Below the pieces are notes generated by a model, which saw only the letters and a program-made list of their open reading frames with translations, had not been told where the DNA came from and searched no databases. From DATJQF01 sp035505995 (GTDB lineage Bacteria > Bacteroidota > Bacteroidia > Bacteroidales > FEN-979), in contig DATJQF010000143.1 of the NCBI GenBank assembly GCA_035505995.1, positions 1 through 8,832 of the forward strand: a stretch of 8,832 bases of DNA, given 5' to 3'. Positions 1 to 7,461 of the stretch are shown one piece after another. Every line of letters starts with the position of its first letter. Position 1 is the first letter of the stretch. Made by a program: the position numbers and the translations under genes.

Positions 1-2
1 TC

Positions 3-1160
3 AAATGGGTCTATCATAAGGACTTTGCAATTAGTTCGGGGGCGGATTGCGCCTGGATCGACTTTATTTCCTTCCCGGCCTTCGAAGGAGCGCTCCCGGT
101 GATCCAGGCTTCCCCGCAGGCGTATGAAAAATTCCTTTACCAGGGCCAGGAAGCCGGGGATTCCCTCGCTATCACCAATGCCGGCGGAGATTTCCTGAAC
201 TATTCCGCCGTGGTGTTCGATACCACCGCCAAAAAGAAAAAACTGGCGCCCGCCGACCTGACCGGTTCCTATATTGAATGCCAGTCGGACGGCTTTATCC
301 CGGGACAGGATTATTCCTGGACCTTTATCCTGCATCATCTCGGGCCGGATATCGAAAACATCAACCATGTCAAAATGGATTTTACGCCGGGGGTCTGGGT
401 GAATTCCGCCACCAACTTTACCGGAGGGTCTTTAGGAGACCTGGTGTTCCAGGGATCGACAGGCAACGGAGCCAGCCTGAACTGGCACGGAGAGACTCCT
501 TCCGGAGAAGGGGTCGTGAAGACCGGGGAGACGGCTACTGCGGTGGTTTCAGGGAACGTACAGGGATCCTTCACCAGCGACCTTTTCCTGGTTTATTCCA
601 TCCGGGGTGACAGCAATGGCGCACCGGTGCATTCGACCAGCGGGTTCGACCACCTGGTCAACTACGGACTACCCAATACCTGGCTGACCCTCCAGAACGC
701 CACCGGCACCCTGGCCACCGGGCAAACCCGAAAGGTCGGGCTTCATTTCAGTACGACCGGCCTTCCCGTAAATTCCTACTCCTGCGACCTGATCGCCAGG
801 GATGATAACAATAATAGGATCATCCTGCCGGTCGTACTGCATGTCCTGGATTCCACTACCATCGGATGGCGCGAGCATCCGGATGACCGGTCCATGTTCC
901 GGGCCTGCCCCAACCCGTTCATGAGCACTACCCGGTTCGATTATTATCTCGACAGGCCTTCGGAGGTTGTCCTCGAAATATATAGCACCGCGGGAATCAG
1001 GGTTAGAACCTATCAAATTAAAAACCAGGAAGAGGGTTTACACGGCATACTATGGGACGGGAAGGATGAAAACGGATCAGAGCTGCCTGCCGGAATTTAT
1101 TATGGGCACTTACAGACTGATCATTTCACAACTATCTGCCGCCTTGTACGAATACGGTAA
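3..1160 (+). CDS. C-terminal part of a T9SS-secreted surface protein (5' end outside window)
   Basis: The frame is open from the left edge of the window, so the GTG at 99 is not the true start; 385 residues are visible. Residues 1-30 contain SSGADCAWIDFISFP, a motif common at the end of beta-sandwich domains in large secreted Bacteroidota proteins, including gingipain-like ones. Residues about 215-285 look like an Ig/BACON-like module (WLTL, GTLATGQTRKVGLHF, then GLPVNSYSCDLIARDD). The end, about residues 303-385, is a type A T9SS sorting domain of FlgD-Ig type: PNPF at 303-306, then EIYSTAGIRV, a WDGKDENG turn and PAGIYYGHL. From family knowledge such domains route proteins through the outer membrane and are usually cleaved on secretion. 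The catalytic or binding part lies upstream and cannot be named. A peptidase such as C25 is possible but unsupported here. The next gene starts 9 nt downstream, so the two may be cotranscribed. Confidence 0.85.
   Translation, partial: KWVYHKDFAISSGADCAWIDFISFPAFEGALPVIQASPQAYEKFLYQGQEAGDSLAITNAGGDFLNYSAVVFDTTAKKKKLAPADLTGSYIECQSDGFIPGQDYSWTFILHHLGPDIENINHVKMDFTPGVWVNSATNFTGGSLGDLVFQGSTGNGASLNWHGETPSGEGVVKTGETATAVVSGNVQGSFTSDLFLVYSIRGDSNGAPVHSTSGFDHLVNYGLPNTWLTLQNATGTLATGQTRKVGLHFSTTGLPVNSYSCDLIARDDNNNRIILPVVLHVLDSTTIGWREHPDDRSMFRACPNPFMSTTRFDYYLDRPSEVVLEIYSTAGIRVRTYQIKNQEEGLHGILWDGKDENGSELPAGIYYGHLQTDHFTTICRLVRIR
909..1157 (+). other. T9SS type A C-terminal sorting domain (FlgD Ig-like)
   Basis: This is the sorting domain within the preceding CDS. 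It begins with PNPF and shows the usual order: a strand with an FDYYL core, VVLEIYSTAGIRVRT, a G-h-W-D-G-x-D-x-x-G turn, then PAGIYYGHL and a final basic strand (ICRLVRIR). The last strand is more basic than the common ending, but the rest fits well. Assignment is by pattern, not by profile search. Confidence 0.8.
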
Positions 1161-1169
1161 CACGACTGC

Positions 1170-3035
1170 ATGAAGCTCACAAAAAAAGGACTCCTCCTGG
1201 CGGGTGCCACACTGGTCATACTGGTCATTGCCATCCTGTTTTTTTTCAGGTTCTTCCCGGTTAATAAGTTGTGGAAGGTAGCCGGCAACCGGCGGATAGA
1301 AAGCGACACTACCGGCAGGCGGGTTCTTCCCGCTCCCAACGCGCTTTACTTTGATTTCGAGTCCGGACCCCAGCGTGGAAACTCTTCTGATTTCTATGAA
1401 GGGATCGCCCATACAGGTAAATATTCCACCAAGGCATTCGGGAAGAACAGTTACAGCGCTTCCGTAGAAAGGACCGTCAGGGAGATCGGCCCCGGGAATC
1501 TGACAGCGGTCGGCATGAGCGCCTGGGTCTATGTTTTCCCGGGGAAGAATGAAGTTAACGGATCCTTCGTATTCTCGGCAAATAATGCGGTCGGGGCCAA
1601 CCTTTGCTGGAAAGGCATCCATGTATCCGGCGACCGGGTGGTCAGGGGAAAATGGTTCAAGATCAGCGGGTATTTCGATCTTTCCGATATCACCTTCAAA
1701 CCTGATTCCAGGATCCTGATCTATTTCTGGAATAACAGCAATACGGACATCCTGATCGATGACTATTATATTGTCTTTGGTTCCCAGCATGCGAGGACAG
1801 GAGATTCCGTCCTGGTCGATATGACCCGGGGAACCCCTTTCGTCCCTCGGTTCAACCGGCCACCGTTCCCATTCGTATATCTTGAAAAGGACGAGATCCA
1901 TAATGATGATTCACCCTGGCTGATCCGGAACCGGGAGGAACAGGAAGGAAATATCGGCCCTTATGATCAGATCTTTTCCGGCCATTTTTTCGGCACGGAA
2001 GAAACCCCCGAAGATATTTTTGTCATCGATCCCCAGGGGCACCCTGCCGCCTACCTATATTGCAGTGCCGACGGAGGTTTTAAAAAAGTGGCGGTTAACC
2101 CGGCAGACGCTGCGGACGGATGGTTCCGGGATGCAAAGATTCTATGCGGATCCTTCCTGCCCGGACGGGGATGCCAGCTTCTTATCGTCCGGGACCGGGA
2201 AACCATACTTGCCGGTTTCGACCGGATCACTGCTCCCTGTTCCAGGGGAACGCTGACCGCCGACCTTAAGGTTCTGTGGAGATCCGCTGACCCGGGGATC
2301 CTGACTACCGACGGGAAACCCGCTCTTCGGGTGACCGCCGACTTTGACGGAAATAAATGCGACGAGATCCTGTCGATCGACCCGTCCGGCGCTTACCGAT
2401 TACTCCGGTTTGAAGCAGGAAGTTCCGGTCCGGTATCCGTGCGATCGCAGGAAGGGAAGATGCCTGAAGGGCCCTGGAACCCTGAAGAGTTTGTTGTAAA
2501 AATCACCCCGGGAATATTCCTTCCTCCCTGGCAGAAAGATATGCTGCTGGCCGTCGCCAGGAATAAAAGATCGGGTGCTGCCGTATATTCGCTGTTCAGG
2601 TTTGAAGGGGGAAATTTTATTCCCGTTTTCCCGGAGAGACAGCTTAGTTACGGTAAGACCATCGGGCTCGATACGCTTCGCCCGGAGGACGAGTTCTTTA
2701 CCGGGAGATTCGAAGTCCGGGGAATCCAGAGGATCTTCCGGTATGACCGCGAATGGAGGTTCGATCTGAAGGAGATCCGTTTCAACGATACTACCTTCCA
2801 GACCCTCAACGTTATGGATTTCCGGGGATATGAGAAAGACCGGAATCCGAAATACTTTGAGATTTTAAAGATCGTGCCCGGCAATTTCCTGGATCCGTCG
2901 AAAAAAAGCTTCCTGGTCATCGGACGGAATTGCAGAAAAAGAGACCCCGCCAACGGATCGTGCCTCGAATTTGAAGACTATGGACTGCTGCCCAACACCC
3001 TTCAGTTCTACTCCTATCCTGCTAACTCAAAATAG
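1170..3035 (+). CDS. Membrane-anchored protein: jelly-roll domain plus six beta-propeller-like repeats, function unknown
   Basis: The protein has 621 residues. Residues 1-6 are basic and 7-29 form one hydrophobic segment without a clear cleavage site, so it is probably an N-terminal anchor with the rest outside the cytoplasm. Residues about 58-205 form a beta-sandwich resembling carbohydrate-binding or laminin-G-like modules (YFDFESG, AVGMSAWVYVFPG, GKWFKISGYFDLS, ILIDDYYIVFG). From about 269 to the end there are repeats of about 60 residues. Each is marked by a small residue followed by x-F and then a hydrophobic strand: G271, G327, D391, G448, G512 and G571. The third, ADFDGNKCDEILSID, resembles an FG-GAP/VCBS calcium-binding blade. 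The regular spacing suggests a roughly six-bladed propeller. No catalytic motif was recognised; a polysaccharide- or protein-binding role is inference. It starts 9 nt after the upstream gene and ends 7 nt before the GH16-like gene. The ATG at 1170 is chosen because it places the basic residues directly before the anchor. Confidence 0.85.
   Translation: MKLTKKGLLLAGATLVILVIAILFFFRFFPVNKLWKVAGNRRIESDTTGRRVLPAPNALYFDFESGPQRGNSSDFYEGIAHTGKYSTKAFGKNSYSASVERTVREIGPGNLTAVGMSAWVYVFPGKNEVNGSFVFSANNAVGANLCWKGIHVSGDRVVRGKWFKISGYFDLSDITFKPDSRILIYFWNNSNTDILIDDYYIVFGSQHARTGDSVLVDMTRGTPFVPRFNRPPFPFVYLEKDEIHNDDSPWLIRNREEQEGNIGPYDQIFSGHFFGTEETPEDIFVIDPQGHPAAYLYCSADGGFKKVAVNPADAADGWFRDAKILCGSFLPGRGCQLLIVRDRETILAGFDRITAPCSRGTLTADLKVLWRSADPGILTTDGKPALRVTADFDGNKCDEILSIDPSGAYRLLRFEAGSSGPVSVRSQEGKMPEGPWNPEEFVVKITPGIFLPPWQKDMLLAVARNKRSGAAVYSLFRFEGGNFIPVFPERQLSYGKTIGLDTLRPEDEFFTGRFEVRGIQRIFRYDREWRFDLKEIRFNDTTFQTLNVMDFRGYEKDRNPKYFEILKIVPGNFLDPSKKSFLVIGRNCRKRDPANGSCLEFEDYGLLPNTLQFYSYPANSK
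1239..1246 (+). repeat. Run of eight T in the anchor region of the propeller gene
   Basis: Eight consecutive T lie in codons 24-26 of the gene starting at 1170, encoding part of the hydrophobic anchor (AILFFFRFF). A run of seven A lies nearby at 1181-1187. Either run could slip and shift the frame early in the gene, but phenylalanine and lysine codons explain both equally well. Confidence 0.6.
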
Positions 3036-3042
3036 CCGAAGC

Positions 3043-5025
3043 ATGCACACTCCCGCCGACCGGTTCGATCGCTCCATGAAGGCCCTTTTATACAGTACCT
3101 GGCTGTTCCTGTTAGTATGCTTCGGTTGCAGGCCCGTGGCGGCCCCACCTGAAAAGTCCTCAGGCCTTTTTTCGGTCAGGGACTTCAACCCCCTCGAAAA
3201 CTGGGACCGGGATACTGCCGGCCGGATGACGGGCAGGCAGGCTGCACTGAAAGGGATCGACCTGGATTTTACGGATGCGGCAACGACCGGATTCATCATC
3301 CCCACCGTCCGCCAGGTGGAAGGAGGAGAGTTTGAATTCGGATTTTCCGTTAAAAATGACGGCAAAACCCCGGCTGCCTTCTTCTACAAGATCTTCTACC
3401 AGAATGAATCCTATAAGTTCCCCGAAACGGAACCGGGCGATTCGATCAGGCAGGGATCGTATGCCTGGGAGAACTTTTACGGAAGCTGGGAAGAAAGCGG
3501 CCGGACCTTTGCCGAAACCCCGGTGATACCGGCCGACGGCGAATTCCACCGGGTTACCGACAAATTCCGTATCACCGGGAACCCGAGGAACGAGAAGCGC
3601 TATTTCGACGGCACGGTCAACTCGCGATGGAAACGGAATCCCCGGGTGGGGAGATACCAATTCCTGCTCGTGGTGACCACCCGGGAGAACCTTGACCAAA
3701 AGGTGATGCCCGATTATATGCAGAATCTCACCCTGCCGCATGAAGGGACCTTTGTCAATCCCTGGTTTTATTTCTTTTTCGGGGAAGGGAAAAAGCTGGA
3801 TCATACGCTGGCCCTGGAATCGCCCGTCAGGCTGAAAGTAGTGGCCCGGCCGGATCCGGGTGCAGGGATCTACGTTAATACCCAGTTTTTTAAAGCCGAC
3901 CGGGACGGAAAATACTTCTGCAAGACCTGCGGACAGGATTCGTCGCTATACCGGAATGCCAGCTTCGAGCAGTTCATTCATTACATCGACCCGACGACAA
4001 AACTGGGCAATATACCGGTGATCGCGGATGTCCTGAAAGATAATTATTCCCGGATGGATTATAACTGGAACCGGCAGTTCTACCGGAAGGAAGAGCTGAT
4101 CAACATCACGCCGTCCACCACCCGGTTCCCGTGCAAGACGGTCACCAGCGATCCGGCCACGCACTCCATCGAGATCAGGAATCCGGGCACCTCGTTCGGG
4201 AAATGGGAGAAACAGAACGTAGGGGTGATCACGCGCCATGGGCTTACCTATGGTAAATGGACCGTCAAGGCGAAGCTGACCGAGCTGGTGAACCCGAACG
4301 GACTGTGGAATGGACTGACCAACGCCATCTGGCTGATCACCCAGGACCAGTCCCCATGGAATTACCGGAGAGATTGCAATAAGGAAGGATATATGGCCAA
4401 TTATTACGGGGGTCAGCAGGATCAGCGGGTCAGGCAGGTCGGGTATTCCGAGATCGACTTCGAGATCCTGAAGACCGTTCCCTATTGCCCGGTGTGGATC
4501 CTTCCTCCGGCATATAACCACGGTATTCCCGATGCAACCTGCTTCAGCAACTGGAACGTACCTTTTCCTGAGGAAGTTATCGCCGACGATGGCAATATCA
4601 CGGTCGCCTGCACCAACTGGGATATGGCCTGCTGGGAGCCGGTTAATTTCAATGATGGCTGCAATACGATCCAGTACCAGGGACAAACCTTCTGGGCGCA
4701 CCGCTGGGATAAAGGATACCGGGCCATTACGGAAAAGACCCCCGAACCCGACGACGAGCTTTTTGGGTCAGAGTATTATTATTTCCAGATCGACTGGAGG
4801 CCGGAAGAGATCATCTGGCGGGTAGGACCGTCACCGGACCGGATGCGGGTGGTCGGATATGTGAATTCCACCATCACCTCCATCGCGAACAACCAGATGC
4901 TGCTGATCATTTCCCAGGAATTCCACAACACCCGCTGGTGGATCGGCTCTCCTTATGACCAGGGGAATATCCCGTTCCCCGGGAAGGATATAAAAGGAAA
5001 GATCTTCGAAGTTACCGTTGAGTGA
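3043..5025 (+). CDS. Probable lipoprotein with C-terminal GH16-type glycoside hydrolase/transglycosylase domain
   Basis: The protein has 660 residues from the ATG at 3043. Residues 12-29 (MKALLYSTWLFLLVCFGC) form a signal peptide ending at a probable lipid-bearing C29; the lipobox (CFG before the Cys) is non-canonical but tolerable for Bacteroidota. Residues about 60-275 are a beta-rich, possibly Ig-like region. From about 385 to the end is a GH16/concanavalin-like domain: YGKW at 403-406, a GLWNG...AIWLI stretch, the catalytic signature EIDFE at 470-474 (by family, E470 nucleophile, D472 assisting, E474 acid/base), then YYYFQIDWRPEEIIWRVG from 576-578. GH16 members cleave or rearrange beta-1,3/1,4-glucans and galactans; the substrate here is unknown. 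The stretch 475-575 between signature and YYYF is longer than usual and holds C482, C500, C523, C530 and C540. There is also a CxxC at 293-296. Start choice: 3043 follows an A-rich leader 7 nt after the previous stop. ATG 3076 gives a cleaner MK signal peptide. ATG 2971 would overlap the previous gene by 65 nt and is unlikely. Confidence 0.85.
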   Translation: MHTPADRFDRSMKALLYSTWLFLLVCFGCRPVAAPPEKSSGLFSVRDFNPLENWDRDTAGRMTGRQAALKGIDLDFTDAATTGFIIPTVRQVEGGEFEFGFSVKNDGKTPAAFFYKIFYQNESYKFPETEPGDSIRQGSYAWENFYGSWEESGRTFAETPVIPADGEFHRVTDKFRITGNPRNEKRYFDGTVNSRWKRNPRVGRYQFLLVVTTRENLDQKVMPDYMQNLTLPHEGTFVNPWFYFFFGEGKKLDHTLALESPVRLKVVARPDPGAGIYVNTQFFKADRDGKYFCKTCGQDSSLYRNASFEQFIHYIDPTTKLGNIPVIADVLKDNYSRMDYNWNRQFYRKEELINITPSTTRFPCKTVTSDPATHSIEIRNPGTSFGKWEKQNVGVITRHGLTYGKWTVKAKLTELVNPNGLWNGLTNAIWLITQDQSPWNYRRDCNKEGYMANYYGGQQDQRVRQVGYSEIDFEILKTVPYCPVWILPPAYNHGIPDATCFSNWNVPFPEEVIADDGNITVACTNWDMACWEPVNFNDGCNTIQYQGQTFWAHRWDKGYRAITEKTPEPDDELFGSEYYYFQIDWRPEEIIWRVGPSPDRMRVVGYVNSTITSIANNQMLLIISQEFHNTRWWIGSPYDQGNIPFPGKDIKGKIFEVTVE

Positions 5026-5035
5026 ACCTGAAGTT

Positions 5036-7447
5036 ATGAAAAAAACAGCCGGAGACCTGCTGAACCGCTACCTGCATCTTGTTCTCGCCTTTCTGCCCGC
5101 CTTGCTGCTGATCAGGCTGGCGGAATTCCTCAGCCTGAAATACCTGCATGCGGTTCCCTCCGATACCTGGATCATGGAATTATCCGGATACCTGCTGGAT
5201 AACCTGGTGTTCTTGTCGTTTGCCCTGATCCTGCTGATCCCGTTCTTCCTGGCCGGATGGCTGAGCCAAAAAGCTGCTTCCGCCCTGTTCTTCGGATTAT
5301 TCCTGTTGTTCGCCCTGCTCAGCCTTTCACTGGTAAAATATTACACGGTGACGCTCGTGCCCCTCGACCAGGTGATCTTTTACTTTACCCCGCAGGAGAT
5401 CCTCCGGATCGTGGTGAGTTCCACCCGGATCGACGTGGGCACCCTGATGGCATTCCTGCTCGTGATCGCAGTTCCGCTGACCCTTTACTTCCTGGTCCGG
5501 AAATCAAGGGCACCGGGCGGGTTGCTGACGTTGTTCGGGGTCATCCTGCTGGCCTCTCCGGTGTTGACGCTGCTGGTGAAGCCGGAACAGATCCGTTACA
5601 GCAATGATTTCGAATATTTCACCCGGATCAACAAGACCGAATACCTGGCCGGCAAAATCGTCTTGTATGAGACGATGAAAAGGAACTTCAACCGGAATGA
5701 CCAGTCATTCGATGCGATTGTAAAAAGGTACCATTTCGAGAACCGGGAACTCAGCTACATCGATCCGCAATATCCGCTGCTGCGCGCGGATGCCACGCCG
5801 GATAACCTCCGGCAGTACTTTGCCTTCCGGAAGGAAAAACCAAATGTTGTGGTGATCATCATGGAGTCCCTCTCCACGTCTTTCTGCGGGGATCATCCGT
5901 ATTACGGCAGTTTCATGCCCTTCCTGGATTCGCTGATCAGCAGGAGCCTCTACTGGAAAAATTTCCTGGCCACTTCCGAGAGGACCTTCAACGTCCTTCC
6001 CGCTGTTTTAGGATCTTTGCCCTACAGCAACGAAATATTCCGGTACCGGTCGGCTCCGCTTCACTTTTCGCTGATCCGGTATCTGAAGGATAACGGGTAC
6101 GCCACGCATTTCTTCTATGGCGGGGATCCTTCCCTGGGGGGCTACGACCGGTTCATGAACAATGAAGGGATTGATTATATCCTGCAATATTTCGGAAAGG
6201 AATACAATGATCAGGAGATCCAGAAAAAATTGTTTGAATGGGGTTATTTCGACGGGGATCTTTTCAGGAGGTCGTTGGAAGTCCTGGATTCCCTGAACCG
6301 GAATCCCCGCCTGGATATTTACCTGACCCTGTCGACCCACGCCCCGTTCATCACGCCAGACCCGGCCCGCTACGAAAAGATCTTCCAGGATCGCCTCCGG
6401 AAGATCCCGCTCACTCCCGAGCAGAGGCAGATGGCGCTCCGGCAGAAGAACATCTTTACCACGGTTCTGTATACCGATAACGCCCTGCGTGAGTTTTTCG
6501 CGGCATACCGGAAAAGGCCGGAGTTCGCGAATACGATTTTCTGCATCACCGGGGATCATGCCATGCCGGAACTGAATCATACTTACCTGAACCTGCTGGA
6601 GAGGTTCCATGTTCCCTTCATTATTTATTCCCCTATGCTGAAACAGCCCAGGGAATTTCATTCCGTTTCCTCCCATCTCGACATCACCCCCTCCATCCTG
6701 GCGATGCTGAAGGACCAGGGATTCATTACCACGCGTCCCGTGTGCCACTGGCTGGGCAAGGGCATCGATACGACGGAAAATTTTGAAAATGACCATGCGG
6801 TCTCCTTTATTTACAACAGCCGGACACAATCTGAATATGTCCACGGACCTTATTTTCTTTCCAACGAGCGCCTGTACAGGCTGGTCCCTGATTTCAGGCT
6901 GTCGCCCGTTCAGGACCTGGTTAAAAGCGAACAGCTTAAAAGGGAGCAGAGCGATTATCTTGCGATCACCAACCGGATCTGTGACACGGTTCCCATGATC
7001 CCGGACGAGTTATTTTTATCGGGTTCGTTCCATGAGTACCCTTATTTTTCCGCAAAGCCGGAGACACTGGATCATGTAACGGCCGACGAGATGTATATTT
7101 CTTTTGTCAAAGGACATAAAATAGGGGAAGATTTTCAATTCATTGAACTGAATCTATCCGTGGATATTGAAAATAAAACCCGGGGTTCAAATCGGATCCC
7201 CAATGTGGTCTTTCAGGTCCTGGATGAAAATCTTAAAAATGCAGCCTGGTTCCAATGCCGGCTAAAAGAGGATTCCGAGAAAGGGAACCTGAAAAGAATG
7301 GCGCTGAAGGAATATTTTGATCTGAGCTCTGTCCCGGATATCCGGAACAAAACTCTCAAGATCTATTTGTATAACTTTAATCAGGAAACGTTCTTTCTGA
7401 ATAACCTTCAGCTTGAAATGAAGGGTTATAAAAGCGCTCATCCGTAA
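5036..7447 (+). CDS. LTA synthase-family (sulfatase-fold) polymer transferase with extra C-terminal beta domain
   Basis: The protein has 803 residues from the ATG at 5036, 10 nt after the previous stop; an in-frame TTG at 5018 would overlap the GH16-like gene and is less likely. Five membrane segments are visible at about 12-33, 53-75, 82-100, 134-154 and 161-181, the layout of LtaS-type enzymes. The extracytoplasmic domain begins near 268 with KPNVVVIIMESLSTSF (E277 a likely metal ligand). It continues with SERTFNVLPAVLGSLP (T317 the likely nucleophile), FFYGGD at 359-364, LSTHAPF (H435) and CITGDHAMPE (D507 and H508, metal ligands). By family these enzymes move phosphoglycerol or related phospho-alcohol groups from a lipid donor to a polymer on the outer face of the inner membrane. 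Donor and acceptor here are unknown. It is longer than typical LtaS proteins of about 650 residues. Residues about 686-803 form a beta domain resembling the jelly-roll of the protein encoded at 1170-3035. The active-site residues all look intact. Confidence 0.88.
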   Translation: MKKTAGDLLNRYLHLVLAFLPALLLIRLAEFLSLKYLHAVPSDTWIMELSGYLLDNLVFLSFALILLIPFFLAGWLSQKAASALFFGLFLLFALLSLSLVKYYTVTLVPLDQVIFYFTPQEILRIVVSSTRIDVGTLMAFLLVIAVPLTLYFLVRKSRAPGGLLTLFGVILLASPVLTLLVKPEQIRYSNDFEYFTRINKTEYLAGKIVLYETMKRNFNRNDQSFDAIVKRYHFENRELSYIDPQYPLLRADATPDNLRQYFAFRKEKPNVVVIIMESLSTSFCGDHPYYGSFMPFLDSLISRSLYWKNFLATSERTFNVLPAVLGSLPYSNEIFRYRSAPLHFSLIRYLKDNGYATHFFYGGDPSLGGYDRFMNNEGIDYILQYFGKEYNDQEIQKKLFEWGYFDGDLFRRSLEVLDSLNRNPRLDIYLTLSTHAPFITPDPARYEKIFQDRLRKIPLTPEQRQMALRQKNIFTTVLYTDNALREFFAAYRKRPEFANTIFCITGDHAMPELNHTYLNLLERFHVPFIIYSPMLKQPREFHSVSSHLDITPSILAMLKDQGFITTRPVCHWLGKGIDTTENFENDHAVSFIYNSRTQSEYVHGPYFLSNERLYRLVPDFRLSPVQDLVKSEQLKREQSDYLAITNRICDTVPMIPDELFLSGSFHEYPYFSAKPETLDHVTADEMYISFVKGHKIGEDFQFIELNLSVDIENKTRGSNRIPNVVFQVLDENLKNAAWFQCRLKEDSEKGNLKRMALKEYFDLSSVPDIRNKTLKIYLYNFNQETFFLNNLQLEMKGYKSAHP

Positions 7448-7461
7448 AGCGGTGTTCGCGA
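7448..7461. other. 14-nt junction between convergent genes, no terminator seen
   Basis: The TAA at 7445-7447 of the plus-strand transferase and the TAG at 7462-7464 of the minus-strand acetyltransferase-like gene are separated by only 14 nt. The only stem nearby is a four-base CGCT/AGCG pairing around 7436-7450, and no T-run follows it. Termination of either transcript must therefore lie inside the other gene or be Rho-dependent. Confidence 0.6.

Noticed and set aside
99..101. GTG as start codon of the first gene
   Set aside because: The frame continues upstream to position 3 with a recognisable DCAWID motif, so the gene is cut by the window edge rather than starting at 99.
1110..1901. Long antisense open frame (263 codons) opposite the propeller gene
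   Set aside because: It lacks any recognisable domain or plausible start context, and it overlaps a gene with clear structure. It is explained by C/G-rich third positions in the sense gene.
3160..4701. Two long antisense frames (3160-3804 and 3946-4701) opposite the GH16-like gene
   Set aside because: The translations are low-complexity with many P, G, R, I and D residues and show no family motif. The sense frame carries a signal peptide and the GH16 signature.
6008..6844. Antisense frame of 278 codons opposite the LTA synthase-like gene
   Set aside because: The sense strand here encodes the conserved T317-to-DH508 part of the enzyme. The antisense product has no recognisable feature.
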